A stretch of DNA of 64,000 nucleotides from Rubricoccus sp963708165 (GCA_963708165.1 OY970187.1:1612001-1676000); one strand, 5' to 3'. Shown: positions 8,750-17,865, numbered from the stretch's first letter. Numbers and translations: made by a program. The notes: generated by a model not told the origin, from the sequence alone.

Positions 8750-9684
8750 ACCGCTACCTCAAACTTGATGGCAGGGTCGGGCGCGTAGCCGTGGAGCGTC
8801 ACGTCCTCGAAGCGCAGGTCGTCCAGGCCGCGCGGCGAGCCGTCCGCCAGAGGCGCGATGGTGAGCGTCGGCGCGGGGCGCGGCGTGCGGGTGAGTTGCT
8901 CGTGCAGGCCGTCGACGTGGTTGACGTAGATGTGAGCGTCCACGAGCGCGTGCGCGAAGCGGCCGGGGCGCAGGCCGGTCATGCCCGCGATCGCGTGGAT
9001 GAGAAAGCTGTAGCAGGCGAGGTTGAACGGCACGCCGAGCGCGAGGTCTGCGCTGCGCTGCGAGAGGTGCCCGTTGAGGAACGCCGGGCCGCCGTCCGCA
9101 CCGGGCGTCACGTTGAGCACGAAGGCGAAGTGGCACGGCGGCAGACGGCTCACGGCCGCGTTTGCCGGGTGCCACGCACTGACGACGAGGCGCCGCGACA
9201 TCGGGTTGCGCCGCAGTTCGCGGATCACGTAGCCGATCTGGTCGAACGAGAGCGAGCCGTCGGCCTCTGGCGTCACGTCCGGGTGGTTGGCGTCGGCCCA
9301 GCGCTCGTCGCCCAGCGCGGCGCCAGAGGCCGGAACAGGGAAGCGGCGCCAGAAGCGGCCGTAGGCGGTCTGGAGGTCGCCGCGCTCGTCAGCCCAGGCG
9401 TCCCAGATCCTGGTGTGCTGGCGCAGCTCGCGGATGTGGTCTGCGCCCGAGAGGTACCAGACGACCTCGCGCAGCATGGAGCTGAAGTAGACCTTTTTGG
9501 TGGTCAGCAGCGGGTAGCCTTCGGCCAGATCCACGGAATAGTGCTCGCCAAAGGACGAGAGCGTGTCTGTGCCCGTCCGGTTTTCCTTGCGCACGCCGCG
9601 CTCCAGCACGCGGCGCACGAGCGCGAGGTACGCCTCCTCAGCGGAGGTGGTGGTGGTGGATTCGGGCTCTGCGACGGCGGGCAT
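8746..9684 (-). CDS. thyA: Thymidylate synthase
   Basis: 312-residue enzyme converting dUMP to dTMP using methylene-tetrahydrofolate. The catalytic cysteine is in LPPCHFAF (Cys184). Other family landmarks: RTGTDTLSSFG near 36-46, YPLLTTKKVYF near 57-67, the phosphate-binding SRRLVVSAW, QRSADLALGVPFNLACY and DAHIYVNHVDGLHEQL. It is about 48 residues longer than the E. coli enzyme because of insertions around 118-145 that include three dispersed-element translations. Followed, with a 4-base overlap, by dihydrofolate reductase, forming the classical folate-recycling pair; glyA at the window start serves the same cycle but on a separate transcript. Confidence 0.96.
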   Translation of the reverse strand: MPAVAEPESTTTTSAEEAYLALVRRVLERGVRKENRTGTDTLSSFGEHYSVDLAEGYPLLTTKKVYFSSMLREVVWYLSGADHIRELRQHTRIWDAWADERGDLQTAYGRFWRRFPVPASGAALGDERWADANHPDVTPEADGSLSFDQIGYVIRELRRNPMSRRLVVSAWHPANAAVSRLPPCHFAFVLNVTPGADGGPAFLNGHLSQRSADLALGVPFNLACYSFLIHAIAGMTGLRPGRFAHALVDAHIYVNHVDGLHEQLTRTPRPAPTLTIAPLADGSPRGLDDLRFEDVTLHGYAPDPAIKFEVAV

Positions 9685-9881
9685 ATCTCGGGCTTCGGGC
9701 GGTCCCGCAAACTCCCCGGTGCGGGCGCCGGACGCAAGGCCGACTTATCCACGCCGCTGGCGGCACCTACGCAACAGCGCCGCCTCTGGCGCCAGAGGCT
9801 CCGCGCAATCCGCGCCACGTTCTGACGCCAGAGGCCCGCGGCGCCGCGATCTTACGACTCTACACCTCCACCCTCGAAACC

Positions 9882-10157
9882 ATGGATCCCGGCCTCCACG
9901 TCAAGCAAGCCATCAACCACCTGAGCAAAATCGTGCAGTACGTGCCGTTCGTCGTCGAGGACGGCGAGGACGGGCCCGTGGCAACCGTGGCGCTGACGCC
10001 AGAGGACTGGGGCGTTGTGGCAGACGCGCTCTTCCACATGGACACGCCCAAGGAGGTGTTTCCCGACACCATCGCGGATTACCGCATGGACGACGCGACG
10101 GGCACGATCCGGCTGGACTTGGCAGACGGCACCGCCGTGACCGTCGAGGCGGGCTGA
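9882..10157 (+). CDS. Hypothetical 91-residue protein
   Basis: Short acidic protein without signal peptide or membrane segment. The sequence alternates strands and turns (FVVEDGEDGPVATVALTPEDWGVVADALFHMDT, then TGTIRLDLADGTAVTVEAG), suggesting a small alpha/beta fold. Coding status is supported by an ATG in a sensible place, amino-acid composition without the Arg/Pro/Ala excess of shadow frames, and a TGA stop fused to a dispersed-element palindrome in the same way as at neighbouring real genes. I do not recognise the family. The 197 bases upstream hold three element copies and no other feature. Confidence 0.6.
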   Translation: MDPGLHVKQAINHLSKIVQYVPFVVEDGEDGPVATVALTPEDWGVVADALFHMDTPKEVFPDTIADYRMDDATGTIRLDLADGTAVTVEAG

Positions 10158-10287
10158 GCCTCTGGCGCCAGAGGCCGGGGGAGCCGCCACTCGGCCCGGG
10201 GAGCCGCCAGAGGCCTCTGGCGAGGTCGGGGCGTGCAGCGGTGCGCGCCCGACCTCCGTACCGAGTAGAACCCTCCCCTCCCGAACC

Positions 10288-10812
10288 ATGCGAGCCCTCC
10301 TGCTTCTGCTTTGCCTGATAACGTTTTCGGCGTGCTCGCTGACAACACCCGACGACGGCACACTGGACGCTACCGGACTTCTACAGACGGACGCGACCAG
10401 CTACACCGCGGAGACCGTTACCGACGGACGCACGTACGTCAGCGCGCGCATCCCTTACGAGACGTTCAACGCGACAGGCGAGGCGCTGTACCTGATCGGC
10501 TGCAACGTTCCCCCTTCTGCCGTTCTGGAGAAGAGCGTTGGCGGCGCCTGGGTGACCGCCTACTCGCCCGGTACAGGCTTCTGCCTGAGCGCGCCGTGGG
10601 TGATCGCCTCTGGCGAGACGCGCCGCGACACGCTCGTCGTGCGCGGCTACCTGCCAGGGCAAAACATCACGCCGACGTTCGACACGGAGGTGGAGGGCAC
10701 GTACCGGCTCCGCCGGACGATCCACACCGGCCGTGCCGACGAGTCCGCATCTCTCGGTGTTGCTGATCTAGAACCGATGCAGAGCGTCTCCAACACGTTC
10801 GAACTCCGCTAG
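10288..10812 (+). CDS. Putative lipoprotein of unknown function
   Basis: 174 residues. The N-terminus MRALLLLLCLITFSAC is a lipoprotein signal with lipobox ITFSAC (Cys at 16). The mature chain is rich in beta strands and has three further cysteines (GCNVPP, GTGFCLS) that might form a disulfide outside the cytoplasm. No family recognised; it resembles the many small anchored proteins of Bacteroidota envelopes. The gene contains only one dispersed element. Its TAG stop runs directly into one. Convergent with the M23 peptidase gene. Confidence 0.75.
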   Translation: MRALLLLLCLITFSACSLTTPDDGTLDATGLLQTDATSYTAETVTDGRTYVSARIPYETFNATGEALYLIGCNVPPSAVLEKSVGGAWVTAYSPGTGFCLSAPWVIASGETRRDTLVVRGYLPGQNITPTFDTEVEGTYRLRRTIHTGRADESASLGVADLEPMQSVSNTFELR

Positions 10813-10869
10813 CCTCTGGCGCCAGAGGCGCACGGCCCCGCCAGAGGCGCCCGGCCCCGCCAGAGGCCT
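10812..10869. terminator. Array of four to five dispersed elements between convergent genes
   Basis: In 58 bases between two convergent stop codons there are a full palindrome GCCTCTGGCGCCAGAGGC and two further CGCCAGAGG units spaced by CGGCCC-type linkers, ending in CCTCTAG at the opposite stop. The array can form several alternative hairpins on either strand, so it probably ends transcription both ways. No T-tract. Confidence 0.5.
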
Positions 10870-11502
10870 CTAGCGGTAGAGCAGGCTCTCGGTCAGCACC
10901 TCGTACGGGTTGACCGGCGTGCCGCGGCCGGAGCCTTTGCGCAGGATCTGGAAGTGCAGGTGCGGGCCGCGCGCGTTGCCCGTGCTGCCGACCGTGCCGA
11001 GCACGTCGCCGCGCTGCACGACGGAGCCGACCTCAATGTCATCTTCGTAGGCGTCGAGGTGCGCGTAGTAGAAGTCGTGCTGGCCGTCGGCGCTCGTGAG
11101 GTAGAGCGTGCGGCCGCCCAGCCGGTTCCAGTGCTTGCGCGAGACGCGGCCGTCGGTGATCGCGAGGACGGGTGTACCCGTCGGCGCGGCGATGTCGATG
11201 GCGTTGTGCGTGCGCCCGCCCGAGCGCGGCGACGTAAAGGAGTCGCTGAGGCGGCTCACGTCGATGCCTTCGACCGGAATCATCGCGCCCGCACTCAGGC
11301 CGGGCGCGACGCCAGAGGCGGTTGGGCGCGCAGCGGGTCGCGCGCGCTCGGGGCGGCGCTCGGCCACGCGGATGGCGCCTCTGGCGGGGCGGTCGGCCTG
11401 GGCGCGCGGCGCGGCGGCCCAGCCGTTGGCACTGCCCGCGCCGGACGCGGAGCATCCGGCGAGAACGAGAGAGGCGAGAGCGAAAGCAGAGAAGAAGCGC
11501 AT
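10870..11502 (-). CDS. M23 family metallopeptidase lipoprotein
   Basis: 210 residues. Lipoprotein signal MRFFSAFALASLVLAGC with Cys17 as the acylation site. After an Ala/Arg/Pro linker (20-70) comes a LytM/M23 domain: zinc ligands H99 and D103 in RTHNAIDIAAPTGTPV, YAHLD (H148) and the HxH pair H181/H183 in GPHLHFQI. All ligands are present, so this is likely an active D,D-endopeptidase cutting peptidoglycan cross-links from the periplasmic face of a membrane, rather than an EnvC-type inactive activator. The linker includes several element-derived ASG/ARG/PLA triplets. Divergent from the gene at 11601. Confidence 0.9.
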   Translation of the reverse strand: MRFFSAFALASLVLAGCSASGAGSANGWAAAPRAQADRPARGAIRVAERRPERARPAARPTASGVAPGLSAGAMIPVEGIDVSRLSDSFTSPRSGGRTHNAIDIAAPTGTPVLAITDGRVSRKHWNRLGGRTLYLTSADGQHDFYYAHLDAYEDDIEVGSVVQRGDVLGTVGSTGNARGPHLHFQILRKGSGRGTPVNPYEVLTESLLYR

Positions 11503-11600
11503 GATCTGCGAGCCGCAGCAAAAAGGTCTGGGGTATCGGCGAGCCTCTGGCGAGACGCGCGCCGCGGACCCACGGCGAACGTACGGGCGTCTAGCCTCTC

Positions 11601-12662
11601 ATGCCATTCCTCCTCTACGGCGCAACGGGATACACCGGGCGCCTCATCGCAGATCTAGCCGTGGCCCAAGGCCACCGCCCCACCCTCGCGGGCCGCACCG
11701 AGGCCACGCTCGCGCCTCTGGCGGAGTCGCTAGGGCTGGACCACGTCACCGTCTCGCTGGACGACGCCAGAGGCTTGGACCGGGCGCTGGAACGTGTGGG
11801 CGCCGTTCTGCACGCGGCGGGACCGTTTTCGCGCACCTCGGCGCCGATGGCCGACGCGTGCCTGCGCACGCAGACGCCGTACCTCGACATCACAGGCGAA
11901 ATCAGCGTCTTCGAAGCGCTCGCGGCGCGAGACGCCGAGGCACAGAACGCAGGCACTCTGTTGCTGCCCGGCGTCGGCTTCGACGTGGTGCCGACGGACT
12001 GCCTCGCGCTGCACCTTCGCCAGAGGCTGCCGTCTGCGACGCGGCTTCGGCTCGCGATCCGAGCGCTGAGTTCCACCTCGCACGGCACGGCGCAGACCGC
12101 CGTCGAGAACGCAGGGTCGGGCGGCGCGGCGCGCGTCGGCGGGCGCATCGTGAGCGTTCCGGCGGCACACGACCAGATCCGCGTCGACTTCGGCGATGGG
12201 CGCCAGAGGCTCTGCACCGCTATCCCGTGGGGCGACGTGAGCACGGCGTACCACTCGACCGGCATCCCAAACGTCACGACCTACATGGCGCTGCCCCAGA
12301 ACGCGGTCCGCGCGATGAAGGCGAGCCGCTGGCTGGGGCCCGTTCTGAGTTCCGCGCCTGTCCAGGGCCTCTTGCGCCGGCTCGTCGCCTCGCGCGCGAG
12401 CGGGCCGGATGCGGAGCAGCGCGCCAGAGGCCGCTCCTTCGTCTGGGGCGAGGCGACCGACGGCGACGGCGGCCGCGTGGTCTCGCGGTGGGCCGGGCCG
12501 GAGGGCTACGCCTTCACTGCCGATGCGGCGCTGCGGGCCACACGTCGGGTTCTGGACGGCGGCATCGCGCCCGGCTTTCAGACGCCCTCGCGCGCCTTCG
12601 GCACCGACTTTGCGCTCGCGTCCGAGGGCACCTCGCGCGAGGATGTGCGAGAAGAGGGATAA
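11601..12662 (+). CDS. Saccharopine dehydrogenase-like / trans-acting enoyl reductase family protein
   Basis: 353 residues with an N-terminal Rossmann dinucleotide-binding motif, MPFLLYGATGYTGRLIADL (G-A-T-G-Y-T-G), typical of the saccharopine dehydrogenase NADP-binding family, followed by AGRTEATLAPLAESLGL and HAAGPFSRTSAPM, TPYLDITGE and GVGFDVVPTDCLA. These are the landmarks of the trans-acting enoyl reductase type of this family rather than true lysine-pathway saccharopine dehydrogenases. Cytoplasmic; substrate unknown. Ends with a poorly conserved tail. About nine exact elements lie in or next to it, high even for this window. Confidence 0.85.
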   Translation: MPFLLYGATGYTGRLIADLAVAQGHRPTLAGRTEATLAPLAESLGLDHVTVSLDDARGLDRALERVGAVLHAAGPFSRTSAPMADACLRTQTPYLDITGEISVFEALAARDAEAQNAGTLLLPGVGFDVVPTDCLALHLRQRLPSATRLRLAIRALSSTSHGTAQTAVENAGSGGAARVGGRIVSVPAAHDQIRVDFGDGRQRLCTAIPWGDVSTAYHSTGIPNVTTYMALPQNAVRAMKASRWLGPVLSSAPVQGLLRRLVASRASGPDAEQRARGRSFVWGEATDGDGGRVVSRWAGPEGYAFTADAALRATRRVLDGGIAPGFQTPSRAFGTDFALASEGTSREDVREEG

Positions 12663-12778
12663 GGGATGCGCAGAGGGACACGGGCTCGCCTCTGGCGCCA
12701 TCGAAAGGCGTGGGGGCGTATCGCGATACGCCACTCTGAGGTCGCCAGAGGTTTGCGGCGGTCCATCTGTGTCGCGCG

Positions 12779-12813
12779 GCCTCTGGCGCCAGAGGCCCTC
12801 TGGCGCCAGAGGC
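12779..12813. repeat. Two tandem 18-base palindromes at a gene end
   Basis: Two copies of the complete palindrome sharing a GGC junction sit immediately after the TGA stop of the minus-strand monooxygenase. This is one of the densest groupings in the window and can fold as two adjacent 8-base hairpins or one long one. Confidence 0.75.
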
Positions 12814-14356
12814 TCAGCGCAAGAACAGCGCGCGGCGCAGGTCTTCCCCCACGCGCGCCGCTTCGGCCTCGCGGTAACGGCCGAAGACGTGGCGGTCCGG
12901 CCGCACCACGAGCGCGTCGTAGCGGCCTAGAGTTGTGCTCAGTGCTTCTGGCGCGGCGAGAACGCGGAGTGGGATCGGCGGTGTCGCGCGTGCCCAGGCG
13001 CTCGGGTCGCGCGCGAGAAGCGCCCAGCCGTACCCGATCTGGTCGTCCAGGCGGTCCGGTTGCGGCAGCAGCGAGCGGCGCGGCACCGCGCGCCCGGCTG
13101 TCGCCAGAGGCACCGGGCGGATGCCTTCGACGGTGAGATCGAGCAGCGTCGGCGCCAGAGGCGTGCGGCGTGCGAGGCTCAGCGCGCCGTCGCGGATGCT
13201 CGCGCGCACTCCCTGGGCGGAGACGAGGCGGCCCAGGTGTGCCGCCAGCCGCGTCACGCGGCGGACGTGCGGCTTGCGCTCGGCCTCGTAACCGTCCAAG
13301 AGTGCCGCGCCGCTGGCGCCAGAGGCCACAAGGCGCAGCCGCCACGCGAGGTCGAACGCGTCGCGCAGGCCCGCGCCCAGCCCCTGGCCCAGGAACGGCG
13401 GCATCTGGTGCGCCGCATCGCCCGCGAGAAGCATCCGCCTCTGGCGCCAGGACCGCGCGATCACATCGCGGAAGGTGTAGACCGCGGCGCGCTCAATGGT
13501 GAGAGGGATGCGGGATGCGGGATGGAGGGATGCGGTGTGGTCTCCGTCGCCAGAGGCCTCCCGTTCCTCTTTCCCTCTTCCCCCACGAACCGTCGGATGC
13601 TCACCGAGCCTCTGGCGGATCCAGGCCTCTTGCATCACCATGTCGTCCGGCTCGTCGTCGCGCAGTTTGAACTCCCAGCGGCGGGAGCGGCCGGGAAACG
13701 GAACGAACGTGGACGGCCGCTCGCGGTCCGCGATCTGGAGCAGACGGTCGGGCAGCGCCAGAGGCTGGGTTGGAGAAGGGGTCAAGAGCGTGTCCACGAC
13801 CAGCCAGCGCTCCTCGAACCGGCCGCCGGTCAATGGCACGCCCATCGCGGCGCGCACGCGGCTTCGGGCACCGTCGCAGCCCACCACCCAGTCTGCGCGC
13901 ACGCTCTCGCCAGAGGCGCTCGTGAGCGTCACGCCGGTCTCGTCCTGCGCGATCTCCTCCACCCCCCAGCCCAGGCGCACGTCCACGCTCTCCATCTCGG
14001 CCAGCCTCTGGCGCAAGAGGCGCTCGACGGTCGGCTGGTGGATGAGGGTCGCGGTCGGCCAGCCGTAGCGCGTGCCGCCCGCTTTCCGCGCGCGTAGATG
14101 CGGTCGCGCCGGCGGCGTCCACCAGATCGAAGCCGTCCAGCGTGCGACCGTTTGCAGCGACCTCATCCGCGACGCCAGCGGCCTGGAGCACGCGCATCGC
14201 CTCGTCGTCCAGATGTGCCGCGCGAGGCAGCGAGTACGGCGCCGTCTCGCGCTCCAGCACGACCGTCCTCACGCCAGAGGCGCCCAGCAACGCCGCGAGC
14301 GCCGCGCCGACGGGCCCGAGCCCCACGATGGCGACGCTGGTCGAGGAAGTGTGCAT
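12814..14356 (-). pseudogene. FAD-dependent monooxygenase (MhpA/PheA type), one apparent +1 frameshift
   Basis: About 513 residues after correction. From ATG 14356 the FAD Rossmann motif reads VAIVGLGPVGAALAALLGASG, then VVLERE and PRAAHLDDEAMRVLQAAGV, as in 3-(3-hydroxyphenyl)propionate hydroxylases. Near 14103 one extra base moves the frame to HLRARKAGGTRYGWPTATLIHQP, DWVVGCDGARSRVR (the DG motif) and LLAGDAAHQMPPFLGQGLGAGLRDAFDLAW (the GD motif). It would hydroxylate an aromatic or related ring with NAD(P)H and O2; the substrate cannot be told. An insert near the middle (GKEEREASGDGDHTASLHPASRIP) comes from dispersed elements and the GGGATGC micro-repeat. No other aromatic catabolism gene is nearby. 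Confidence 0.8.
13501..13537. repeat. GGGATGC micro-repeat cluster inside the monooxygenase gene
   Basis: Four copies of GGGATGC/GGATGC-type units in 37 bases, encoding Ala-Ser-Leu-His-Pro-Ala-Ser-Arg-Ile-Pro on the minus strand. It is almost the same sequence as the cluster within dfrA at 8664-8700 and adds a stretch not expected in either protein family. Confidence 0.65.
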
Positions 14357-14417
14357 CGCGCCGAAACTCCCCACGCCTGCGCCCGGTTCATCGGGCTCCC
14401 CTCCCCCCTCCAATCTC

Positions 14418-14765
14418 ATGGCCGACCAGTCTCTCAAGAAAATCGACGGCTCCGCTTCGCCTCAGGGCGAGATGGGCCAGTTTTACCTCGTCAGCGGCAC
14501 CAAAGCCTCCATGCGCCTCTGGCGCGAAGCCGCCGGCGAAGGCGGCGAGCCGCACACGCGCCCGTACGAAACGCTGGGCTACGTCGTCAGCGGCGCCGTC
14601 GAGATCCACGTGGGCGACAGCATGGTGACGTGCCACGCAGGCGACAGCTACCTCGTGCCCAACGGCGCCGAGCGCCACTACAACGTCACCGAGGACCTCG
14701 TGGCCGTCGAGGCGACTGCGCCGCCCGCGCGCGTCAACGACCGCGACGACGCCAGCGGCAAGTAG
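14418..14765 (+). CDS. Cupin domain protein
   Basis: 115 residues forming a single small cupin barrel: motif 1 region GGEPHTRPYETLGYVVSGAVEIHVGD (one metal-ligand His, plus Glu) and motif 2 region HAGDSYLVPNGAERHYNV. Likely binds one metal ion; could be a sugar isomerase-like, quercetinase-like or sensory cupin, which the sequence does not decide. Start at the ATG at 14418, 61 bases from the divergent monooxygenase start; the frame stays open upstream but that part is antisense to the monooxygenase. One LWRE element translation lies at residues 34-37. Confidence 0.85.
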   Translation: MADQSLKKIDGSASPQGEMGQFYLVSGTKASMRLWREAAGEGGEPHTRPYETLGYVVSGAVEIHVGDSMVTCHAGDSYLVPNGAERHYNVTEDLVAVEATAPPARVNDRDDASGK

Positions 14766-14982
14766 CCGCACGCTCTGTTTCGATCTCGCCAGAGGCCTCC
14801 ATCGTGGGGGCCTCTGTGCGTTTGGGCCTCTGGCGTGATGCGTGGCCTCTGGCGCCAGAGGCGTGGACTCATTCCTGAGTAGGACGTGCTCGCCGCATGC
14901 CGGTCTGTGGACGCTTCGGCGAGGCGCCCCTACCCTCCCGCAAGAGGCCTCTGGCGCGCGCACATCGGCATCGCCAGAGGCG

Positions 14983-16077
14983 CTACACGTTGAAGCGGAA
15001 CAGCATCACGTCGCCGTCGGAGACGACGTACTCCTTGCCTTCGGAGCGCATTTGCCCGGCCTCGCGGGCGGCCGTTTCGCTTTCCAGCCGGTCGTAGGCT
15101 TCGAATGGGATCGTCTCGGCGCGGATGAAGCCGCGCTCGAAGTCGGTGTGGATCACGCCTGCGGCGCCGGGCGCCTTGGTGCCCTCGGTGATGGTCCACG
15201 CGCGGGACTCCTTGGGCCCGGCGGTGAAGTACGTGATGAGGCCGAGCAGTGCGTACGCGGCGCGCACGAGCGTCGCCAGGCCGCCTTCTTCGACGCCAGC
15301 GGCTTCGAGAAACTCGCGGCGGTCCTCCTCGGGCAGTTCGATCAGTTGCGCTTCGAGTTCAGCCGAGACCACGACCGATCCGGCGCCTTCGGCGGTGGCG
15401 TACTCCGCAACGCTCGCCGACATCGCGTTGCCGTCCGGCAGGTCGCCCTCGGCCACGTTGGAGGCGTAGAGCACGGGCTTGGCCGTGAGCAAAAACGAGC
15501 CGCGCAGGATCACGCCCTCTTCCTTGCTGATCTCCAGCGTGCGCGCAGGCTTGCCGTCCGAGAGGTGCGATTCCATCCGCGCGAGGAAGTCGGCCTCGGC
15601 CTTAGCGCTCTTGTCGCCGGTCTTGACCGCCTTGGCCACGCGCAGATGCCCTTTCTCGACCGTTTCCAGGTCCTTCAGGATCAGTTCGGTCTCGATGGTC
15701 TCGATGTCGCGCAGCGGATCGACAGAGCCCTCGACATGGACCACGTTGGGGTCCACAAAGCACCGCACGACGTGTACGATGGCGTCGACCTCGCGGATGT
15801 GCGTGAGAAACTTGTTGCCCAGGCCTTCGCCTTTGCTTGCGCCCGCGACGAGCCCCGCGATGTCGACGAACTCGATGGTGGCGGGCAGCGTCTGCTTGCT
15901 GCCTGCCAGCTCCGCGAGCCGGTCCAAGCGCGGATCTGGCACGGCCACGACGCCCACGTTGGGCTCGATGGTGCAGAAGGGAAAGTTGGCTGCCTGCGCT
16001 CCCGCATCGGAGAGCGCGTTGAAGAGCGTGGACTTGCCCACATTGGGGAGCCCGACGATGCCGACGCGGAGTGCCAT
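14983..16077 (-). CDS. ychF: Redox-responsive ATPase YchF (OLA1)
   Basis: 364-residue P-loop NTPase of the Obg family that binds the ribosome and prefers ATP. Walker A is GLPNVGKST at 9-17. Switch/G3 is DIAGLV, and the specificity motif is NVAEGD in place of NKxD, the mark of YchF ATP preference. The helical and TGS domains follow (TYFTAGPKESRAWTI, AAGVIHTDFERGFIRAE, VSDGDVMLFRFNV at the C-terminus). Complete and of normal length. Only about one dispersed element lies in the gene, in keeping with their scarcity in strongly conserved genes. The upstream leader is pyrimidine-rich without Shine-Dalgarno. Confidence 0.97.
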   Translation of the reverse strand: MALRVGIVGLPNVGKSTLFNALSDAGAQAANFPFCTIEPNVGVVAVPDPRLDRLAELAGSKQTLPATIEFVDIAGLVAGASKGEGLGNKFLTHIREVDAIVHVVRCFVDPNVVHVEGSVDPLRDIETIETELILKDLETVEKGHLRVAKAVKTGDKSAKAEADFLARMESHLSDGKPARTLEISKEEGVILRGSFLLTAKPVLYASNVAEGDLPDGNAMSASVAEYATAEGAGSVVVSAELEAQLIELPEEDRREFLEAAGVEEGGLATLVRAAYALLGLITYFTAGPKESRAWTITEGTKAPGAAGVIHTDFERGFIRAETIPFEAYDRLESETAAREAGQMRSEGKEYVVSDGDVMLFRFNV

Positions 16078-16252
16078 GTTCGAGTGCAGAAAGAGGAACG
16101 GAGTGCAGAAGCGCCTCTGGCGGTGCCTGTGTGCACAAGCCTCTGGCGCCAGAGGCCGATTCTAGGCGCGCGCGCGGTGCGAGGGGGCGCGTTCGCGGTG
16201 AAATGGGCGTCTCGCCCAGACGCTACCGTCACGCGTGGCGGTAGGTTGCGCC

Positions 16253-16861
16253 ATGCGACGCCTCGCTTTCCTGCTCTCGCTCCTCGCGTTCGCCTCTGGC
16301 GCGGCGCCAGAGGCCCGCGCGCAAGTTCTGCCCACGCCGCCAGAGGCAGACGATGTGCCGCCGCCGGTCGACCCGGTGGACGAGGAGCGCGAGCCGCCGC
16401 GCCCAAACCCGGTCCCGCGCTTGTCGTCCAGCCCGAGGCTGTACGGCGGCCCGGCGCTGGGCCCGGGTCTGTTCGGCGCGTACGCCGCACCGCAACTCGT
16501 CGTGTTCACGCAAGAGGCCGCGCTGTACGTCGACTACAACCCCAAGTTTGCGGGTCAGGGCGGGCAGCTCCGCTTGGGGCTGGGCATCGGCGGGAGCATC
16601 CGCCTGCTCCAGGCGCTGGAGATCGTCGGCGACTTCGACGCCGATCGGCTCGACCTCGACGCGGGCGTGCGCGTCGGCCCGGCGTTCGACATCCCGTTCT
16701 TCTCGCCCACGGGCGAGCAGCGCACGCGCGCCTTCAGCGTGCTCTTCGACCCGTTCGTGCGCGGGCAGTACCGGCTGGGCTCCAACCGCGTCGTGTTCGT
16801 GGAGTTAGGCGGCAGTGAGCCGGCGTTGCGCGGAGGATTGTCGCTGAGCATAGGTCGTTAG
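16253..16861 (+). CDS. Secreted protein, probable small outer-membrane beta-barrel
   Basis: 202 residues. Signal peptide MRRLAFLLSLLAFASGAAPEARAQ supports the start at 16253; two more codons' worth of ATG choice exists at 16235 but breaks the signal. A Pro/Glu-rich linker (30-60) is followed by alternating hydrophobic strands (LVVFTQEAALYVDYN, QLRLGLGIGGSIRLL, EIVGDFDADRLDLDAGVRVG, RTRAFSVLFDPFVRGQYRLG, VVFVELGGSEPALRGGLSLSIGR) typical of a small porin-like barrel. No specific family recognised. The signal peptide cleavage region is itself an element pair (ASGAAPEA). Confidence 0.65.
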   Translation: MRRLAFLLSLLAFASGAAPEARAQVLPTPPEADDVPPPVDPVDEEREPPRPNPVPRLSSSPRLYGGPALGPGLFGAYAAPQLVVFTQEAALYVDYNPKFAGQGGQLRLGLGIGGSIRLLQALEIVGDFDADRLDLDAGVRVGPAFDIPFFSPTGEQRTRAFSVLFDPFVRGQYRLGSNRVVFVELGGSEPALRGGLSLSIGR

Positions 16862-16923
16862 GCCAGATTCAAACCAGACATTTGCCTGGGTGATCACCTA
16901 AACCAATGGCTCCCACACGTCAC

Positions 16924-17865
16924 ATGCCCAAACGCGCAGCCGTCCTTGTTTTGACGTGCCTCACCGCTTTCTGTGCGTGTGACTCGGGCGCCAACAATCC
17001 GGAACGCCCCCTAGCTGGGGTCTGGACGATAGACTCTCTAATTCTTGAGGACACCGTAGTCCCTACGTTCACCGGCGAACGGCCCAATTTTCTGACCTAT
17101 GGATCTGGGAGTGGTCTGACGGTCTCAGGAACCATAGGGCTACGCCCCTTTGCTGAGACGCTCTCCTTTTCTCGGATCTCAGAAAGATCTGACGATCTCT
17201 ACGAGCTGTTCATTACGTCTTATAATCCGCGAGCTACGTCCCCGAATCTTCTTCCACAGACAGAGCTATACGCGGCTGGAAACAGCTTTTACTCGACCGT
17301 GACCATCGTGCATGAAAATTCAGATGGAATACATGTGTTTCTTGGGGGGCACAAAGGTTTACCCTTCAACATACTGCACAGCAACATCTCAATTTCTCAG
17401 CTAGAGTTATACAGGCACCCTTATTACGGAGGCGACGACGACACCCTCCGCATCTCATCAGCTGTTTTCAGCTACCCGACAGCCAGTTTCTCATCCGGCG
17501 AAAAAATCTTGTTGCGACGGTTGTCCTATAAGGAATCCGATCTCTCTCGCGACACCTCGTACACTTTGTACGACAATCGGGAATATCTCAAAGAAGTCGT
17601 TACCCCAAGGACGTTCTCGCCGCTGGAGGTCATTGAATCGGGTCTCTGGCGAGCCTCTGCTGACACATTGTTCTTCTTTAATACGATCCGCGGCGGCCTG
17701 TCTCCACGCTTTAGCCAGTACTCACACAATGGGCAATTTTTAAGACTTAGTAACTCAGCGCCAAAACCCCGGCTGGAAACGATACACGAGATCATGGGAC
17801 TCTCGCCTGGTTCGCTCATCTCCCATGAGCGACAGCTTGTGCGCGTGCTCCGACGTGACTCCTAA
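16924..17865 (+). CDS. AT-rich lipoprotein gene of unknown function, probably foreign
   Basis: 313 residues from the ATG at 16924 (an in-frame ATG at 16906 would add six residues). Lipoprotein signal MPKRAAVLVLTCLTAFCAC with the acylated Cys in FCAC. The mature chain begins with PLAGVWTIDSLILED, a pattern seen in lipocalin-like or META-like anchored proteins, but I do not recognise the family. Base and codon use differ from all neighbours: many ATA, TTA, TCT, AGA codons and visibly lower GC. It also lacks an exact CCTCTGGCG element, containing just one near-match at 17641. Both point to recent acquisition. No mobility gene or flanking repeat is visible. Confidence 0.75.
   Translation: MPKRAAVLVLTCLTAFCACDSGANNPERPLAGVWTIDSLILEDTVVPTFTGERPNFLTYGSGSGLTVSGTIGLRPFAETLSFSRISERSDDLYELFITSYNPRATSPNLLPQTELYAAGNSFYSTVTIVHENSDGIHVFLGGHKGLPFNILHSNISISQLELYRHPYYGGDDDTLRISSAVFSYPTASFSSGEKILLRRLSYKESDLSRDTSYTLYDNREYLKEVVTPRTFSPLEVIESGLWRASADTLFFFNTIRGGLSPRFSQYSHNGQFLRLSNSAPKPRLETIHEIMGLSPGSLISHERQLVRVLRRDS

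Noticed and set aside
10800..12820. CRISPR array made of the repeated palindrome
   Set aside because: Copies are not regularly spaced, spacers are coding or random length, and no cas gene is present.
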